Source: Streptomyces coeruleorubidus (GTDB taxonomy: Bacteria > Actinomycetota > Actinomycetes > Streptomycetales > Streptomycetaceae). From it: DNA of 64,000 bases. Positions 23,541 through 32,210 of this stretch are shown here, piece by piece. A program made the translations under genes and the position numbers. Position 1 is the stretch's first letter. Every line of letters starts with the position of its first letter. The notes under the pieces were generated by a model. The model searched no databases. It saw only the letters and a list, made by a program, of their open reading frames with translations, and had not been told where the DNA came from. The DNA is taken from assembly GCF_008705135.1 (NCBI RefSeq), contig NZ_CP023694.1, forward strand, positions 3,472,001-3,536,000. The letters are read 5' to 3'.

Positions 23541-26500
23541 TCACCGGGACGCGCCGACCGGCTCCTCCGGCTCCGCGGCACCGATGAACGTCCGCCACAG
23601 CTCGGCGTACCGCCCGCCCCGCGCGAGCAGCTCCTCGTGCGTGCCGTCCTCGGCGACCCGGCCGTGGTCCATGAGGACGACCCGGTCGGCGCGGGCGGCG
23701 GTGGTGAGGCGGTGGGCGACGACGAGGGTGGTGCGGCGGCCCGCCAGACGGTCGGTGGCCTGGTTGACCTGGGCCTCGGTGGCCAGGTCGAGGGCGGCCG
23801 TCGCCTCGTCGAGCAGCAGGACGTCCGGGTCGACAAGCTCGGCGCGGGCCAGGGCGATGAGCTGCCGCTGCCCGGCGGAGAGGTTGCGACCGCGTTCGGC
23901 GACCTCGTGGAGGTAGCCGCCCTCGAGCGTGGCGATCATCTCGTGCGCGCCGACCGCCCGGGCCGCCGCCTCGACCTCGGCGTCGGTGGCGTCGGGGCGG
24001 CCGTAGGCGATGGCGTCGCGGACGGTGCCCTGGAAGAGGTACGCCTCCTGTGGGACGACCCCCAGACGGTGCCGGTACGAGGTGAGGTCGAGGGCGCGCA
24101 GGTCGGTGCCGTCGACGGTGACCCGGCCGCCGGTCGGGTCGTAGAAGCGGGCCACGAGCTTGACGAGGGTCGACTTGCCCGCGCCGGTCTCGCCGACGAA
24201 CGCGACGGTCTGCCCGGCGGGGATGCGCAGGTCGACGCCGCCGAGGGCTTCTTCGTCGTCGCCATAGGCGAAGTGCACGTCCTCGAAGGCGATGTCGCCG
24301 CGCAGGGACAGCACTTCGCGGGGTTCGTCGGCGGACTTCGTCGACGTCGGCTCCTGGAGCAGCTCCTGGATGCGGCCCAGCGAGACGGACGCCTGCTGGT
24401 AGCCGTCGAAGACCTGGGAGAGCTGCTGCACGGGCGCGAAGAACAGGTCGATGTAGAGCAGGTACGCCACGAGCGAGCCGATCGCCAGTGTCCCGTTGTC
24501 GACCCGCGCGCCGCCCACGATCAGCACGGCCGCGGCCGCCACCGACGACAGGAACTGCACGAAGGGGAAGTACACGGAGATCAGCCACTGGCCCCGGATG
24601 CGCGCCTGGCGGTAGCTCTCGCTGTGCCCGGCGAAGCGCCGCCCGCCGTCCCGCTCGCGCCGGAAGGCCTGCACGATCCGCAGCCCGGACACCGACTCCT
24701 GGAGGTCGGCGTTGACCACCGACACGCGTTCACGGGCCAGTTCGTACGCCTTCACGCTCGCCCGGCGGAAGAAGAACGTGGCGATGATCAGCGGCGGCAG
24801 CGTCGCGAAGACGACCAGCGCGAGCTCCACGTCGATGACCAGCAGGGCGACCATGATGCCGAAGAAGGTGACGACCGAGACGAAGGCGGTGACCAGGCCC
24901 GTCTGGAGGAACGTCGACAGCGCGTCGACGTCGGTCGTCATCCGGGTCATGATCCGGCCGGTCAGCTCCCGCTCGTAGTAGTCGAGCCCGAGTCGCTGGA
25001 GCTGGGAGAAGATCTTCAGCCGGAGCGAGTACAGCACCCTCTCGCCGGTACGTCCCGTCATCCGGATCTCGCCGACCTGGGCCGCCCACTGCACGGCCAC
25101 CGTCAGCAGCGCGAGCAGCGACGCCGCCCACACGGCGCCGAGCGCGGCCTGGGTGACGCCCGAGTCGATGCCGTGCCGGATCATGATCGGCAGCAGCAGG
25201 CCCATGCCCGCGTCGACGGCGACCAGACCGAGGCTGACCAGCAGCGGCAGTCCGAAGCCGCGCAGCAGCCGGCGCAGGCCGTAGGACTGCTCCGGCTGGA
25301 CGGCCTGCTTCTCGTCGACGTCGGGGATGTCGGTGGCCGGGGGCAGCGCCTCCACCTGGGCGAGGAGCTCGGGGGTGGCGGGGCTTTCGGCGAGGGCGAG
25401 GTCCTTGCGCTCGCGGTCGCCGGTCCACAGCCGCGGGGTGACCCCGCGCTCGGCGTCGAACTCGGCGTCCAGCTCGTCCCGGACGGAGGTGTCCTCCTGG
25501 GGGGAGGCCGGCTGGGTGTGGCCCGGGGAGACCGCGCCCAGCTCATCGGGGTCGGTGAGCAGGCGCCGGTAGAGGGCGGAGCGCCGCTGGAGTTCGTCGT
25601 GGGTGCCGATGTCGGCGAGGCGGCCGCCGTCCAGGACGGCGATGCGGTCGGCGAGGTTCAGGGTGGAGCGGCGGTGGGCGATCAGCAGGGTCGTGCGGCC
25701 CCGCATGACCTCCTTCAGGGCCTCGTGGATCTCGTGCTCGACCCGGGCGTCCACGGCGGAGGTGGCGTCGTCCAGGACCAGCAGGCGCGGGTCGCTGAGG
25801 ATGGCGCGGGCGAGGGCGACCCGCTGGCGCTGGCCGCCGGAGAGGGTGAGGCCGTGCTCGCCGACGGTGGTCTCGTAGCCGTCGGGCAGCTCGCTGATGA
25901 ACCGGTCCGCCTGGGCGGCGCGGGCGGCCTGCTCGATCTGCTCCTGGGTGGCGTCCGGGCGGCCGTAGGCGATGTTGTTGCGGACCGTGTCGGAGAAGAG
26001 GAAGGAGTCCTCCGGGACCAGCCCGATCGCGGCCCGGAGTGATTCCAGGGTCAGTTCGCGCACGTCGTGGCCGCCGACGAGGACGGCACCGCGTGTGACG
26101 TCGTAGAAGCGCGGCAGCAGCAGGGAGACCGTGGACTTGCCGGAGCCGGAGGAGCCGACGACGGCGAGGGTCTCGCCGGGGCGGATCTCGAAGGAGAGCC
26201 CGTCGAGGACGGGGCGGTCTTCGTCGTAGCCGAAGGAGACGTCGTCGAACTCGACGGTCGCGGGGGCGTCGGCGGGCAGGTCCTTGCGGCCGTCCTGGAG
26301 AGACGGCTCGGTGTCGATCAGCTCCAGGACGCGCTCGGTGCCCGCGCGGGCCTGCTGGCCGACGGTGAGCACCATGGCGAGCATGCGGACCGGGCCGACG
26401 AGCTGGGCGAGGTAGGTCGAGAAGGCGACGAACGTGCCGAGCGTGATGTGCCCGCCGACCGCGAGCCAGCCGCCGAGCGCCAGCATCGCGACCTGGCCGA

Positions 26501-27260
26501 GGGCGGGGACGGCCTGGAGGGCCGGGGTGTAGACGGAGTTCAGGCGGATGGTGCGCAGCCGCCCGGCGAAGAGCCTGCGGCTGACGTCCCTGAGCTTGCC
26601 GGTCTCCTGGTCCTCCTGCCCGAAGCCCTTCACCACGCGGACACCGCTGACGGAGCCGTCGACCACGCCGGCCACGGCGGCGGCCTGGGCCTGGGCGTAC
26701 CAGGTGGAGGGGTGCAGCCTTGTGCGGCTGCGCTTGGCGATCCACCACAGGGCGGGGGCGACGGCCAGGGCGACGACGGTGAGCGGCAGCGACAGCGACG
26801 CCATGATCCCCAGGGAGATCAGGAACAGCAGGACGTTCCCGATGGTCATCGGGAGCATGAACAGCAGGCCCTGGATGAGCTGGAGGTCGCTGGTGGCCCG
26901 CCCGACGACCTGGCCGGTGGACAGCTCGTCCTGGCGGCGGCCGTCGAGCCGGGTGATGGTCCCGTACATCTCCGTCCGCAGGTCGTGCTGGACGTCGAGG
27001 GCGAGGCGGCCGCCGTAATAGCGGCGGATGTAGGTGAGGACGTAGACGACGAGTGCGGCGGCGACGAGGAGGCCGGCCCAGGTGGTCATCGAGCGGGTGT
27101 GGTCGCTGATGACGTCGTCGATGATCACCTTCGTGATCAGCGGGACGAGCGCCATGACGGCCATGCCGCCCAGCGAGGAGCCGAGGGCGAGTACGACGTC
27201 CTTCGGGTGGCGCCATGCGTAGGCCCACAGTCGTCGTGCCCATCCCCGTTGCGGTGTCAC
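23541..27260 (-). CDS. Fused ABC exporter (TMD-NBD-TMD-NBD)
   Basis: 1239 residues from GTG 27260, with GGAGGG upstream. It carries two complete ABC exporter halves in one chain, arranged like a fused heterodimeric multidrug exporter. The first half has a TM domain, Walker A VVGSSGSGKST, signature LSGGQRQR, Walker B LLVLDDATSAVD and H-loop LLIAHR. The second half, after a linker with DVDEKQAVQPEQSYGLRRLL, has Walker A FVGETGAGKST, signature LSAGQRQL, Walker B VLLLDEATAALD and H-loop VVAHRL. The first site has Asp in place of the catalytic Glu (DD instead of DE), the usual sign of an asymmetric exporter with one degenerate ATP site. Substrate (drug or lipid) unknown. Divergent from the acyl-CoA dehydrogenase. 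Confidence 0.92.
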   Translation of the reverse strand: MTPQRGWARRLWAYAWRHPKDVVLALGSSLGGMAVMALVPLITKVIIDDVISDHTRSMTTWAGLLVAAALVVYVLTYIRRYYGGRLALDVQHDLRTEMYGTITRLDGRRQDELSTGQVVGRATSDLQLIQGLLFMLPMTIGNVLLFLISLGIMASLSLPLTVVALAVAPALWWIAKRSRTRLHPSTWYAQAQAAAVAGVVDGSVSGVRVVKGFGQEDQETGKLRDVSRRLFAGRLRTIRLNSVYTPALQAVPALGQVAMLALGGWLAVGGHITLGTFVAFSTYLAQLVGPVRMLAMVLTVGQQARAGTERVLELIDTEPSLQDGRKDLPADAPATVEFDDVSFGYDEDRPVLDGLSFEIRPGETLAVVGSSGSGKSTVSLLLPRFYDVTRGAVLVGGHDVRELTLESLRAAIGLVPEDSFLFSDTVRNNIAYGRPDATQEQIEQAARAAQADRFISELPDGYETTVGEHGLTLSGGQRQRVALARAILSDPRLLVLDDATSAVDARVEHEIHEALKEVMRGRTTLLIAHRRSTLNLADRIAVLDGGRLADIGTHDELQRRSALYRRLLTDPDELGAVSPGHTQPASPQEDTSVRDELDAEFDAERGVTPRLWTGDRERKDLALAESPATPELLAQVEALPPATDIPDVDEKQAVQPEQSYGLRRLLRGFGLPLLVSLGLVAVDAGMGLLLPIMIRHGIDSGVTQAALGAVWAASLLALLTVAVQWAAQVGEIRMTGRTGERVLYSLRLKIFSQLQRLGLDYYERELTGRIMTRMTTDVDALSTFLQTGLVTAFVSVVTFFGIMVALLVIDVELALVVFATLPPLIIATFFFRRASVKAYELARERVSVVNADLQESVSGLRIVQAFRRERDGGRRFAGHSESYRQARIRGQWLISVYFPFVQFLSSVAAAAVLIVGGARVDNGTLAIGSLVAYLLYIDLFFAPVQQLSQVFDGYQQASVSLGRIQELLQEPTSTKSADEPREVLSLRGDIAFEDVHFAYGDDEEALGGVDLRIPAGQTVAFVGETGAGKSTLVKLVARFYDPTGGRVTVDGTDLRALDLTSYRHRLGVVPQEAYLFQGTVRDAIAYGRPDATDAEVEAAARAVGAHEMIATLEGGYLHEVAERGRNLSAGQRQLIALARAELVDPDVLLLDEATAALDLATEAQVNQATDRLAGRRTTLVVAHRLTTAARADRVVLMDHGRVAEDGTHEELLARGGRYAELWRTFIGAAEPEEPVGASR

Positions 27261-27390
27261 GCGGTTGCCCTCCGGTCGTCCTGGTCTGCCGGAAGGCACC
27301 AACGCCGTGGGAGCCTGTTTTCATCCCGCGGCGTGACGAGCGTTACCCCGCCCCCACCCTGGACGGTGGTTGATACTCGCCGGTATCTTA

Positions 27391-27410
27391 GTCTGAGCAA
27401 GCGCTTAGAC
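27391..27410. promoter_or_regulatory. Candidate repressor operator before the acyl-CoA dehydrogenase
   Basis: GTCTGAGCAAGCGCTTAGAC: 8-bp arms (GTCTGAGC / GCTTAGAC) matching at 7 of 8 positions around 4 bases, with an inner AAGCGCTT. The size is typical of TetR-family sites. It lies 27 bases upstream of the start and probably overlaps the promoter. The cognate regulator is not in this neighbourhood. Confidence 0.55.
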
Positions 27411-27436
27411 ATACCGAGGTCCCTGGAGGTGGCGGC

Positions 27437-28594
27437 GTGCGCCGTACGGTGTTCAACGAGGATCACGAGGCGTTCCGGGAGACCATCCGCGCCTTCATCG
27501 AGGCCGAGGTCGTACCGGTGTACGACGAGTGGTTCGCGGCGGGCCAGGCGCCCCGCGACTTCTACTACAAGCTCGGTGAGCTGGGCATCTTCGGCATCAA
27601 CGTGCCCGAGGAGTTCGGCGGCGCGGGCCTGGAGAGCCACAAGTTCGAGGCCGTGCTGTACGAGGAGACCGCTCGCGCCGGTGTCCAGTTCGGCGGCTCC
27701 GGCGTGCACGTGCTGCTCGCCCTGCCCTACATCAAGATGCTCGCCACCGACGAGCAGAAGAAGCGGTTCCTGCCGAAGTTCGTCTCCGGCGAGGAGATGT
27801 GGGCCATCGCGATGACGGAACCGGGCACCGGTTCCGACCTCGCGGGCATGAAGTCCACCGCCAAGCTGAGCGAGGACGGCACGCACTACGTCCTCAACGG
27901 CGCCAAGACCTTCATCACCGGCGGCGTGCACGCCGACCGTGTGATCGTCTGCGCCCGCACCTCCGCCCCGACGGCCGAGGACCGCCGCCACGGCATCTCC
28001 CTCTTCGCCGTCGACACCAAGTCCGAGGGCTACTCGGTCGGCCGCAAGCTCGACAAGCTCGGCCTGAAGACCTCCGACACCGCCGAGCTGGCGTTCGTCG
28101 ACGTCAAGGTGCCCGTCGAGGACCTCCTCGGCGAGGAGAACAAGGGCTTCTACTACCTCGGCCACAACCTGGCCTCCGAGCGCTGGGGCATCGCCTTCGG
28201 CGCCTACGCCCAGGCCAAGGCAGCCGTCCGGTTCGCCAAGCAGTACGTGCAGGAGCGCACGGTCTTCGGCAAGCCGGTCGCGCACTTCCAGAACACCAAG
28301 TTCGAGCTGGCCGCCTGCCAGGCCGAGGTGGACGCGGCCGAGGCCGTCGCCGACCGCGCGACCGAGGCCCTGGACGCCGGTGAGCTCACGCCCGCCGAGG
28401 CCGCCTCCGCGAAGCTGTTCTGCACCGAGGTCGCCCACCGCGTCATCGACCGCTGCCTCCAGCTGCACGGCGGCTACGGCTACATGAACGAGTACCCGAT
28501 CGCCCGCCTGTACGCGGACAATCGCGTCAACCGCATCTACGGCGGCACCAGCGAGATCATGAAGTCGATCATCGCCAAGGACATGGGCCTGTAA
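27437..28594 (+). CDS. Acyl-CoA dehydrogenase
   Basis: 385-residue FAD-dependent dehydrogenase introducing the alpha-beta double bond in an acyl-CoA. GTG 27437 follows TGGAGG. Signatures: WAIAMTEPGTGSDLAGMKST (first FAD/substrate motif), YVLNGAKTFITGG, ERWGIAFGAYAQAKAAVRFA, QERTVFGKPVAHFQNTKF and the C-terminal QLHGGYGYMNEYPIARLYAD plus IYGGTSEIMKSII. The catalytic-base position in the final segment (GGTSEI) fits short/medium-chain family members. A thioesterase II gene follows 34 bases later on the same strand; both likely work in fatty-acid turnover. Confidence 0.93.
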   Translation: MRRTVFNEDHEAFRETIRAFIEAEVVPVYDEWFAAGQAPRDFYYKLGELGIFGINVPEEFGGAGLESHKFEAVLYEETARAGVQFGGSGVHVLLALPYIKMLATDEQKKRFLPKFVSGEEMWAIAMTEPGTGSDLAGMKSTAKLSEDGTHYVLNGAKTFITGGVHADRVIVCARTSAPTAEDRRHGISLFAVDTKSEGYSVGRKLDKLGLKTSDTAELAFVDVKVPVEDLLGEENKGFYYLGHNLASERWGIAFGAYAQAKAAVRFAKQYVQERTVFGKPVAHFQNTKFELAACQAEVDAAEAVADRATEALDAGELTPAEAASAKLFCTEVAHRVIDRCLQLHGGYGYMNEYPIARLYADNRVNRIYGGTSEIMKSIIAKDMGL

Positions 28595-28628
28595 GCCGAC
28601 CGCAATCAGTGGCCGGTACAACAGTCGT

Positions 28629-29510
28629 ATGAGTCAGGCACTACAGGACCTCCTCGATCTGCTCGACCTGGAGCAGATCGAGGAGGACATCTTCCGTGGC
28701 CGGTCCCGGTCCGCCGTCGTCCCCCGCGTCTTCGGCGGGCAGGTCGCGGCCCAGGCGCTCGTCGCCGCCGGGCGCACGGTCCCCGAGGACCGGCCCGCGC
28801 ACTCGCTCCACGCGTACTTCCTGCGCCCCGGCGATCCCGGCGCGCCCATCGTCTACACCGTCGACCGGATCCGCGACGGCCGTTCCTTCACCACGCGCCG
28901 GGTGGTCGCCGTCCAGCACGGCAAGCCGATCTTCCACCTTTCGGCGTCCTTCCAGGTGTACGAGGACGGGCTGGACCACCAGGAGCGCATGCCGTCCGCG
29001 CCCGATCCCGCCACGCTGCCCACCGGTGAGGAGCGGCTGCGCGGATACGGGCATCTCGACCCGACGGTCGTGGAGAGGTTCCTGGAGGCCCGGGCCGCCG
29101 TCGATCTGCGCTACGTCGACGAGCCGCCGTACGGGAAGTTCGGCGAGCCGCGCGAGCCGCACTCCCAGGTGTGGTTCCGGACCAACGGCAAGCTGGCCGA
29201 CGACCCGCTGCTGCACGTCGTCCTCGCCACCTACGTCTCCGACATGACGCTCCTCGACTCCGTGCTGCTCGCGCACGGGCGGGGCGGCTGGGCCGTCGGG
29301 GACGTCGTCGGGGCCTCCCTGGACCACGCGATGTGGTTCCACCGGCCGTTCCGCGCCGACGAGTGGCTGCTCTACGACCAGGAGTCCCCGTCCGCGTACG
29401 GCGGCCGGGGACTGGGGCAGGCCCGGATATACACGCAGGACGGGCGGCTGGCCATCACGGTGATCCAGGAGGGCGTGGTCCGCGTCCCGCGCGAGCAGGG
29501 CACTAGCTGA
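28629..29510 (+). CDS. tesB: Acyl-CoA thioesterase II (TesB)
   Basis: 293 residues with two hot-dog domains. Hydrolyses acyl-CoAs to free acid and CoA. Typical segments: LEQIEEDIFRGRSR at the N-terminus, RVFGGQVAAQALVAAGRTV, HSLHAYFLRPGDP, RDGRSFTTRRVVAVQHGKPI, and in the second domain GASLDHAMWFHRPFRADEWL with the DHAMWFH motif holding the catalytic Asp region. The last bases overlap the stop of the convergent phosphatase-family gene. Confidence 0.93.
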   Translation: MSQALQDLLDLLDLEQIEEDIFRGRSRSAVVPRVFGGQVAAQALVAAGRTVPEDRPAHSLHAYFLRPGDPGAPIVYTVDRIRDGRSFTTRRVVAVQHGKPIFHLSASFQVYEDGLDHQERMPSAPDPATLPTGEERLRGYGHLDPTVVERFLEARAAVDLRYVDEPPYGKFGEPREPHSQVWFRTNGKLADDPLLHVVLATYVSDMTLLDSVLLAHGRGGWAVGDVVGASLDHAMWFHRPFRADEWLLYDQESPSAYGGRGLGQARIYTQDGRLAITVIQEGVVRVPREQGTS

Positions 29511-30300
29511 GGCCCGCCTCCGCCAGCAGGTACGCCGTCATCGGGTCGTAGTGGCGCGGGCTGACCACGTGGTCGTCGAGGGGCACCGTCACCTGCACGG
29601 TGCCCTCGGCCTCGGCGAGGAAGAGGGCCGGGTCGTTGCTGTCGGCGTAGCCCACGGAGTCCACGCCGTGCTGTCCCGCGTAGCCCGCCCAGCCGTGGTC
29701 GGCGACGACCAGGTCGGGCAGCGGGCGGCCCTCGCGCTCCATGGCGGTCAGGATGGCCTTCATCGGCTCGCCCGAGTGGGTGTGCCACAGGGTGGCGCCG
29801 TGCTCCAGCACCGCCACGTCCGCGAACTGCATGACGTAGCCCTCCTCCGTCGTCAGCCCCTCGGGGATGACCACGATCTCGCAGCCGGCCGCGCGCAGGG
29901 CCGCCGCGGTCGCGCGGTGCACGTCGAGCAGGCCGCCGGGGTGGCCGGTGGCGAACAGGACCCGCTGCTGCCCGTCCGCCGCCTTGCGCAGTCGGCCGGC
30001 GAGCCGCTCCAGGCCGGCGACCGTCAGCTCCGGGTCGATGGTGTCCTGGCCGTACCGGTACTCGGGGTCGTCGTTCACGCCGACCCGTTCCGCCATCACC
30101 GCGAGGACGTCCTGCTCGTCGCTCCAGCGGTCGCCGAGTTCCAGGCCGAACCAGTAGTGACGGTCGGCGTTCGCCAGCTTGCGGTAGTGGGAGAGGTTGT
30201 TCTCGCGGGGGGTGGCGACGTCGCCCGCGATGCGCGTCCTGACGAGGTGGTCGACGAGTTCGGCGCGGCTGGGTGTCCCGGGTATCGGCATGGCTCCCAT
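29503..30300 (-). CDS. Phosphatase-family protein (Streptomyces 'phosphatase' family, PF15698-like)
   Basis: 265 residues from ATG 30300 (ATG 30291 is an alternative). The protein reads RENNLSHYRKLANADRHYWF, FATGHPGGLLDVHRATAAAL, VIPEGLTTEEGYVMQFADVA and LVVADHGWAGYAGQHGVDSV. This matches a conserved actinobacterial family annotated as phosphatase. The GHPGG and VADHGWAG blocks probably shape the active site; substrate and mechanism are unknown to me. No signal peptide, so cytosolic. Convergent with tesB, overlapping it by 8 bases. Confidence 0.65.
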   Translation of the reverse strand: MGAMPIPGTPSRAELVDHLVRTRIAGDVATPRENNLSHYRKLANADRHYWFGLELGDRWSDEQDVLAVMAERVGVNDDPEYRYGQDTIDPELTVAGLERLAGRLRKAADGQQRVLFATGHPGGLLDVHRATAAALRAAGCEIVVIPEGLTTEEGYVMQFADVAVLEHGATLWHTHSGEPMKAILTAMEREGRPLPDLVVADHGWAGYAGQHGVDSVGYADSNDPALFLAEAEGTVQVTVPLDDHVVSPRHYDPMTAYLLAEAGLS

Positions 30301-30384
30301 TGTGAGGCAGCCGACTGCGGGCGGCCCTGGCGTATCGCACGCTGGGATCTGCGTCACGTACTCAGAGAGACCCCGGTCTCGTAC

Positions 30385-32067
30385 TCAGATGTGCCGCAGC
30401 GCGAACCAGAGTTCCATGCGGACGTCCGGGTCGTCGAGGTCGGTCTCCAGCAGGGTCGCGCAGCGGGCGATGCGCTGCCGCACGGTGTTGCGGTGCACGG
30501 ACAGGGCGACGGCCGTGCGGTCCCAACTGCCGTGCAGGGACAGCCAGGTGCGCAGGGTCTCGGGGAGCGCGGGGTGGGCCGTGACGGGCGCGAGCAGGGT
30601 GCGGGCGTGGGCCGCCGCCTCGCCGGGCGGGACCAGGTCGGCGAGGGCGGGGCGCGGGCCGTGCCGCAGCAGCGGGGCGCGGGTGGCGCGGGCCCGGGCC
30701 AGGGCGCGGGCCGCCTGCGTGTCGGCGGCGGGCCAGTCCCCGGGGTCGACGGCGGCGCTGACGCCCAGGGTCCAGCCGGGCAGCGGGTCCGGTGCCCGGT
30801 CGGCCGGGACCAGGACCCGTACGACGTCGCCCGCCGGGTCGACCAGGGCGGACCCGAGCGCGGCACCCAGCGCGGAGGCCGCGACGGCGTCGGGCACGCC
30901 CTCCCCGTCCGGACGGGCGTGCACGACGACCCACCGCCGCCCGTCACCGAGCAGCGGCGCGACGTCCTCGGGCGCGGCCCCCAGCAGCAGCCGCACCAGC
31001 GCCGAGGAACGGGCGGCACCCGTGCCGCTCTGCTGCTCCCCGGTGAGGAGGGACAGCAGCACGGCGGCGACGGACACGATGGTGTGGTCCCCCGGCGCGC
31101 GCCCTGGGGCGGCCACCCCGAGCACGAAGCCGTGCCCGGCACCGAGGGCGTAGGCGGCGAGGTGTGTACCGGAGACGGTGTCGGTGGCGGAGGTGGGTGC
31201 GGGGCGACTGGGATCGGTGGGTGGCTGAGGGCCGGCAGGCGAGGCCGGGCCGGGCCGGTGGGCCGGGCGGGAGCGTGCCGCCGCGGGCCCTCCCGGCCGG
31301 GGCCCGGCCGGGAGGGCCGAGCGGGAGGGTGCCGCCTCCGACTCACCCGGCCGGGGCCCGGTCGAGTGCGCGCGTGATGCGGAGCCGGTCTGCGATGCCG
31401 CACCTGCCGGAGGCGCCGGACGGTCCGGCCGTACGACCTCCGCCAGCCGCGCCAGCGCCGCGTGCGCCTCGCCCCCGGGCTCCCGGCCCGCCCCCGCGAT
31501 CTCCGCCCCCTCCGGGCCGTACAGCACCGCCCGGCCCCCCAGCCGCTGGGCGAGCTGCCGCAGGACCGACGGGACCGGGTCGGGGCGGGAGGCGGCCGAG
31601 GCGAGGCTCTGCTGGGCCTCCGTCACGCGGCGGAGTTCGGACAGGCGGGCCCGGGCCATGAGCTGCCAGACCGCGCGGGCGACGCCCGAGAAGGTGGTCT
31701 GCGGCGGCACCTCCAGCAGCGGCAGGCCGTACCTCTCGCACGCCGCGACCAGCGCCCTCGGCACCGTGTCGTGCACCGGCGCCACCCCGAAGCCCAGGGC
31801 CGCGCCGCCCGCCGCCACGATCCGGGACACGTAGTCGTCGAAGTACGTGCCCGATCCCGCCGCCTCCGGGATGTGCACGCCCGCCGTGAGCAGCAGTTCC
31901 CCGCCCAGCAGATACGGATACGGGTCCGCCATCTCCGAGGTGTGCACCCAGTGGACGACCGTGCCGGGGTCGTCCGGACCGGCGATCCGGCGCAGGGCCA
32001 GGTCCTCGCGGGCCAGGAGTGCGGAGAGCGGGACGGGGGGCGTGGGGGGAACCGTCGAATCCGGCAT
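30385..32067 (-). CDS. PucR-family transcriptional regulator with low-complexity insert
   Basis: 560 residues from ATG 32067 with GGAGGG upstream. The N-terminal PucR domain (EDLALRRIAGPDD, WVHTSEMADPYPYLLGGELL, YGLPLLEVPPQTTFSGVARA) is followed by a GGDEF-like middle domain. The C-terminal PucR-type HTH is LRTWLSLHGSWDRTAVALSV then HRNTVRQRIARC. Residues about 214-298 are an unusual Pro/Ala/Arg/Ser-rich insert with repeated GPRPG motifs inside the usual linker. Divergent from the symporter at 32211, so likely controls the symporter-ureohydrolase-ThDP operon. PucR members commonly regulate purine, amino-acid or polyamine nitrogen catabolism. Confidence 0.88.
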   Translation of the reverse strand: MPDSTVPPTPPVPLSALLAREDLALRRIAGPDDPGTVVHWVHTSEMADPYPYLLGGELLLTAGVHIPEAAGSGTYFDDYVSRIVAAGGAALGFGVAPVHDTVPRALVAACERYGLPLLEVPPQTTFSGVARAVWQLMARARLSELRRVTEAQQSLASAASRPDPVPSVLRQLAQRLGGRAVLYGPEGAEIAGAGREPGGEAHAALARLAEVVRPDRPAPPAGAASQTGSASRAHSTGPRPGESEAAPSRSALPAGPRPGGPAAARSRPAHRPGPASPAGPQPPTDPSRPAPTSATDTVSGTHLAAYALGAGHGFVLGVAAPGRAPGDHTIVSVAAVLLSLLTGEQQSGTGAARSSALVRLLLGAAPEDVAPLLGDGRRWVVVHARPDGEGVPDAVAASALGAALGSALVDPAGDVVRVLVPADRAPDPLPGWTLGVSAAVDPGDWPAADTQAARALARARATRAPLLRHGPRPALADLVPPGEAAAHARTLLAPVTAHPALPETLRTWLSLHGSWDRTAVALSVHRNTVRQRIARCATLLETDLDDPDVRMELWFALRHI

Positions 32068-32210
32068 GTGTGCGTTCCCTCCAGTCAGTGCCGCCCAGGT
32101 GGATGAAACGTACACTTCGCAGTCGCTTTCCGGCCACCTAGGGTCAGTGCTCGTCCACCTCGTCCCCCACGACCGAGCCCCGCGCCCCGTGCGTGCGCGA
32201 AGGAGGCCCC

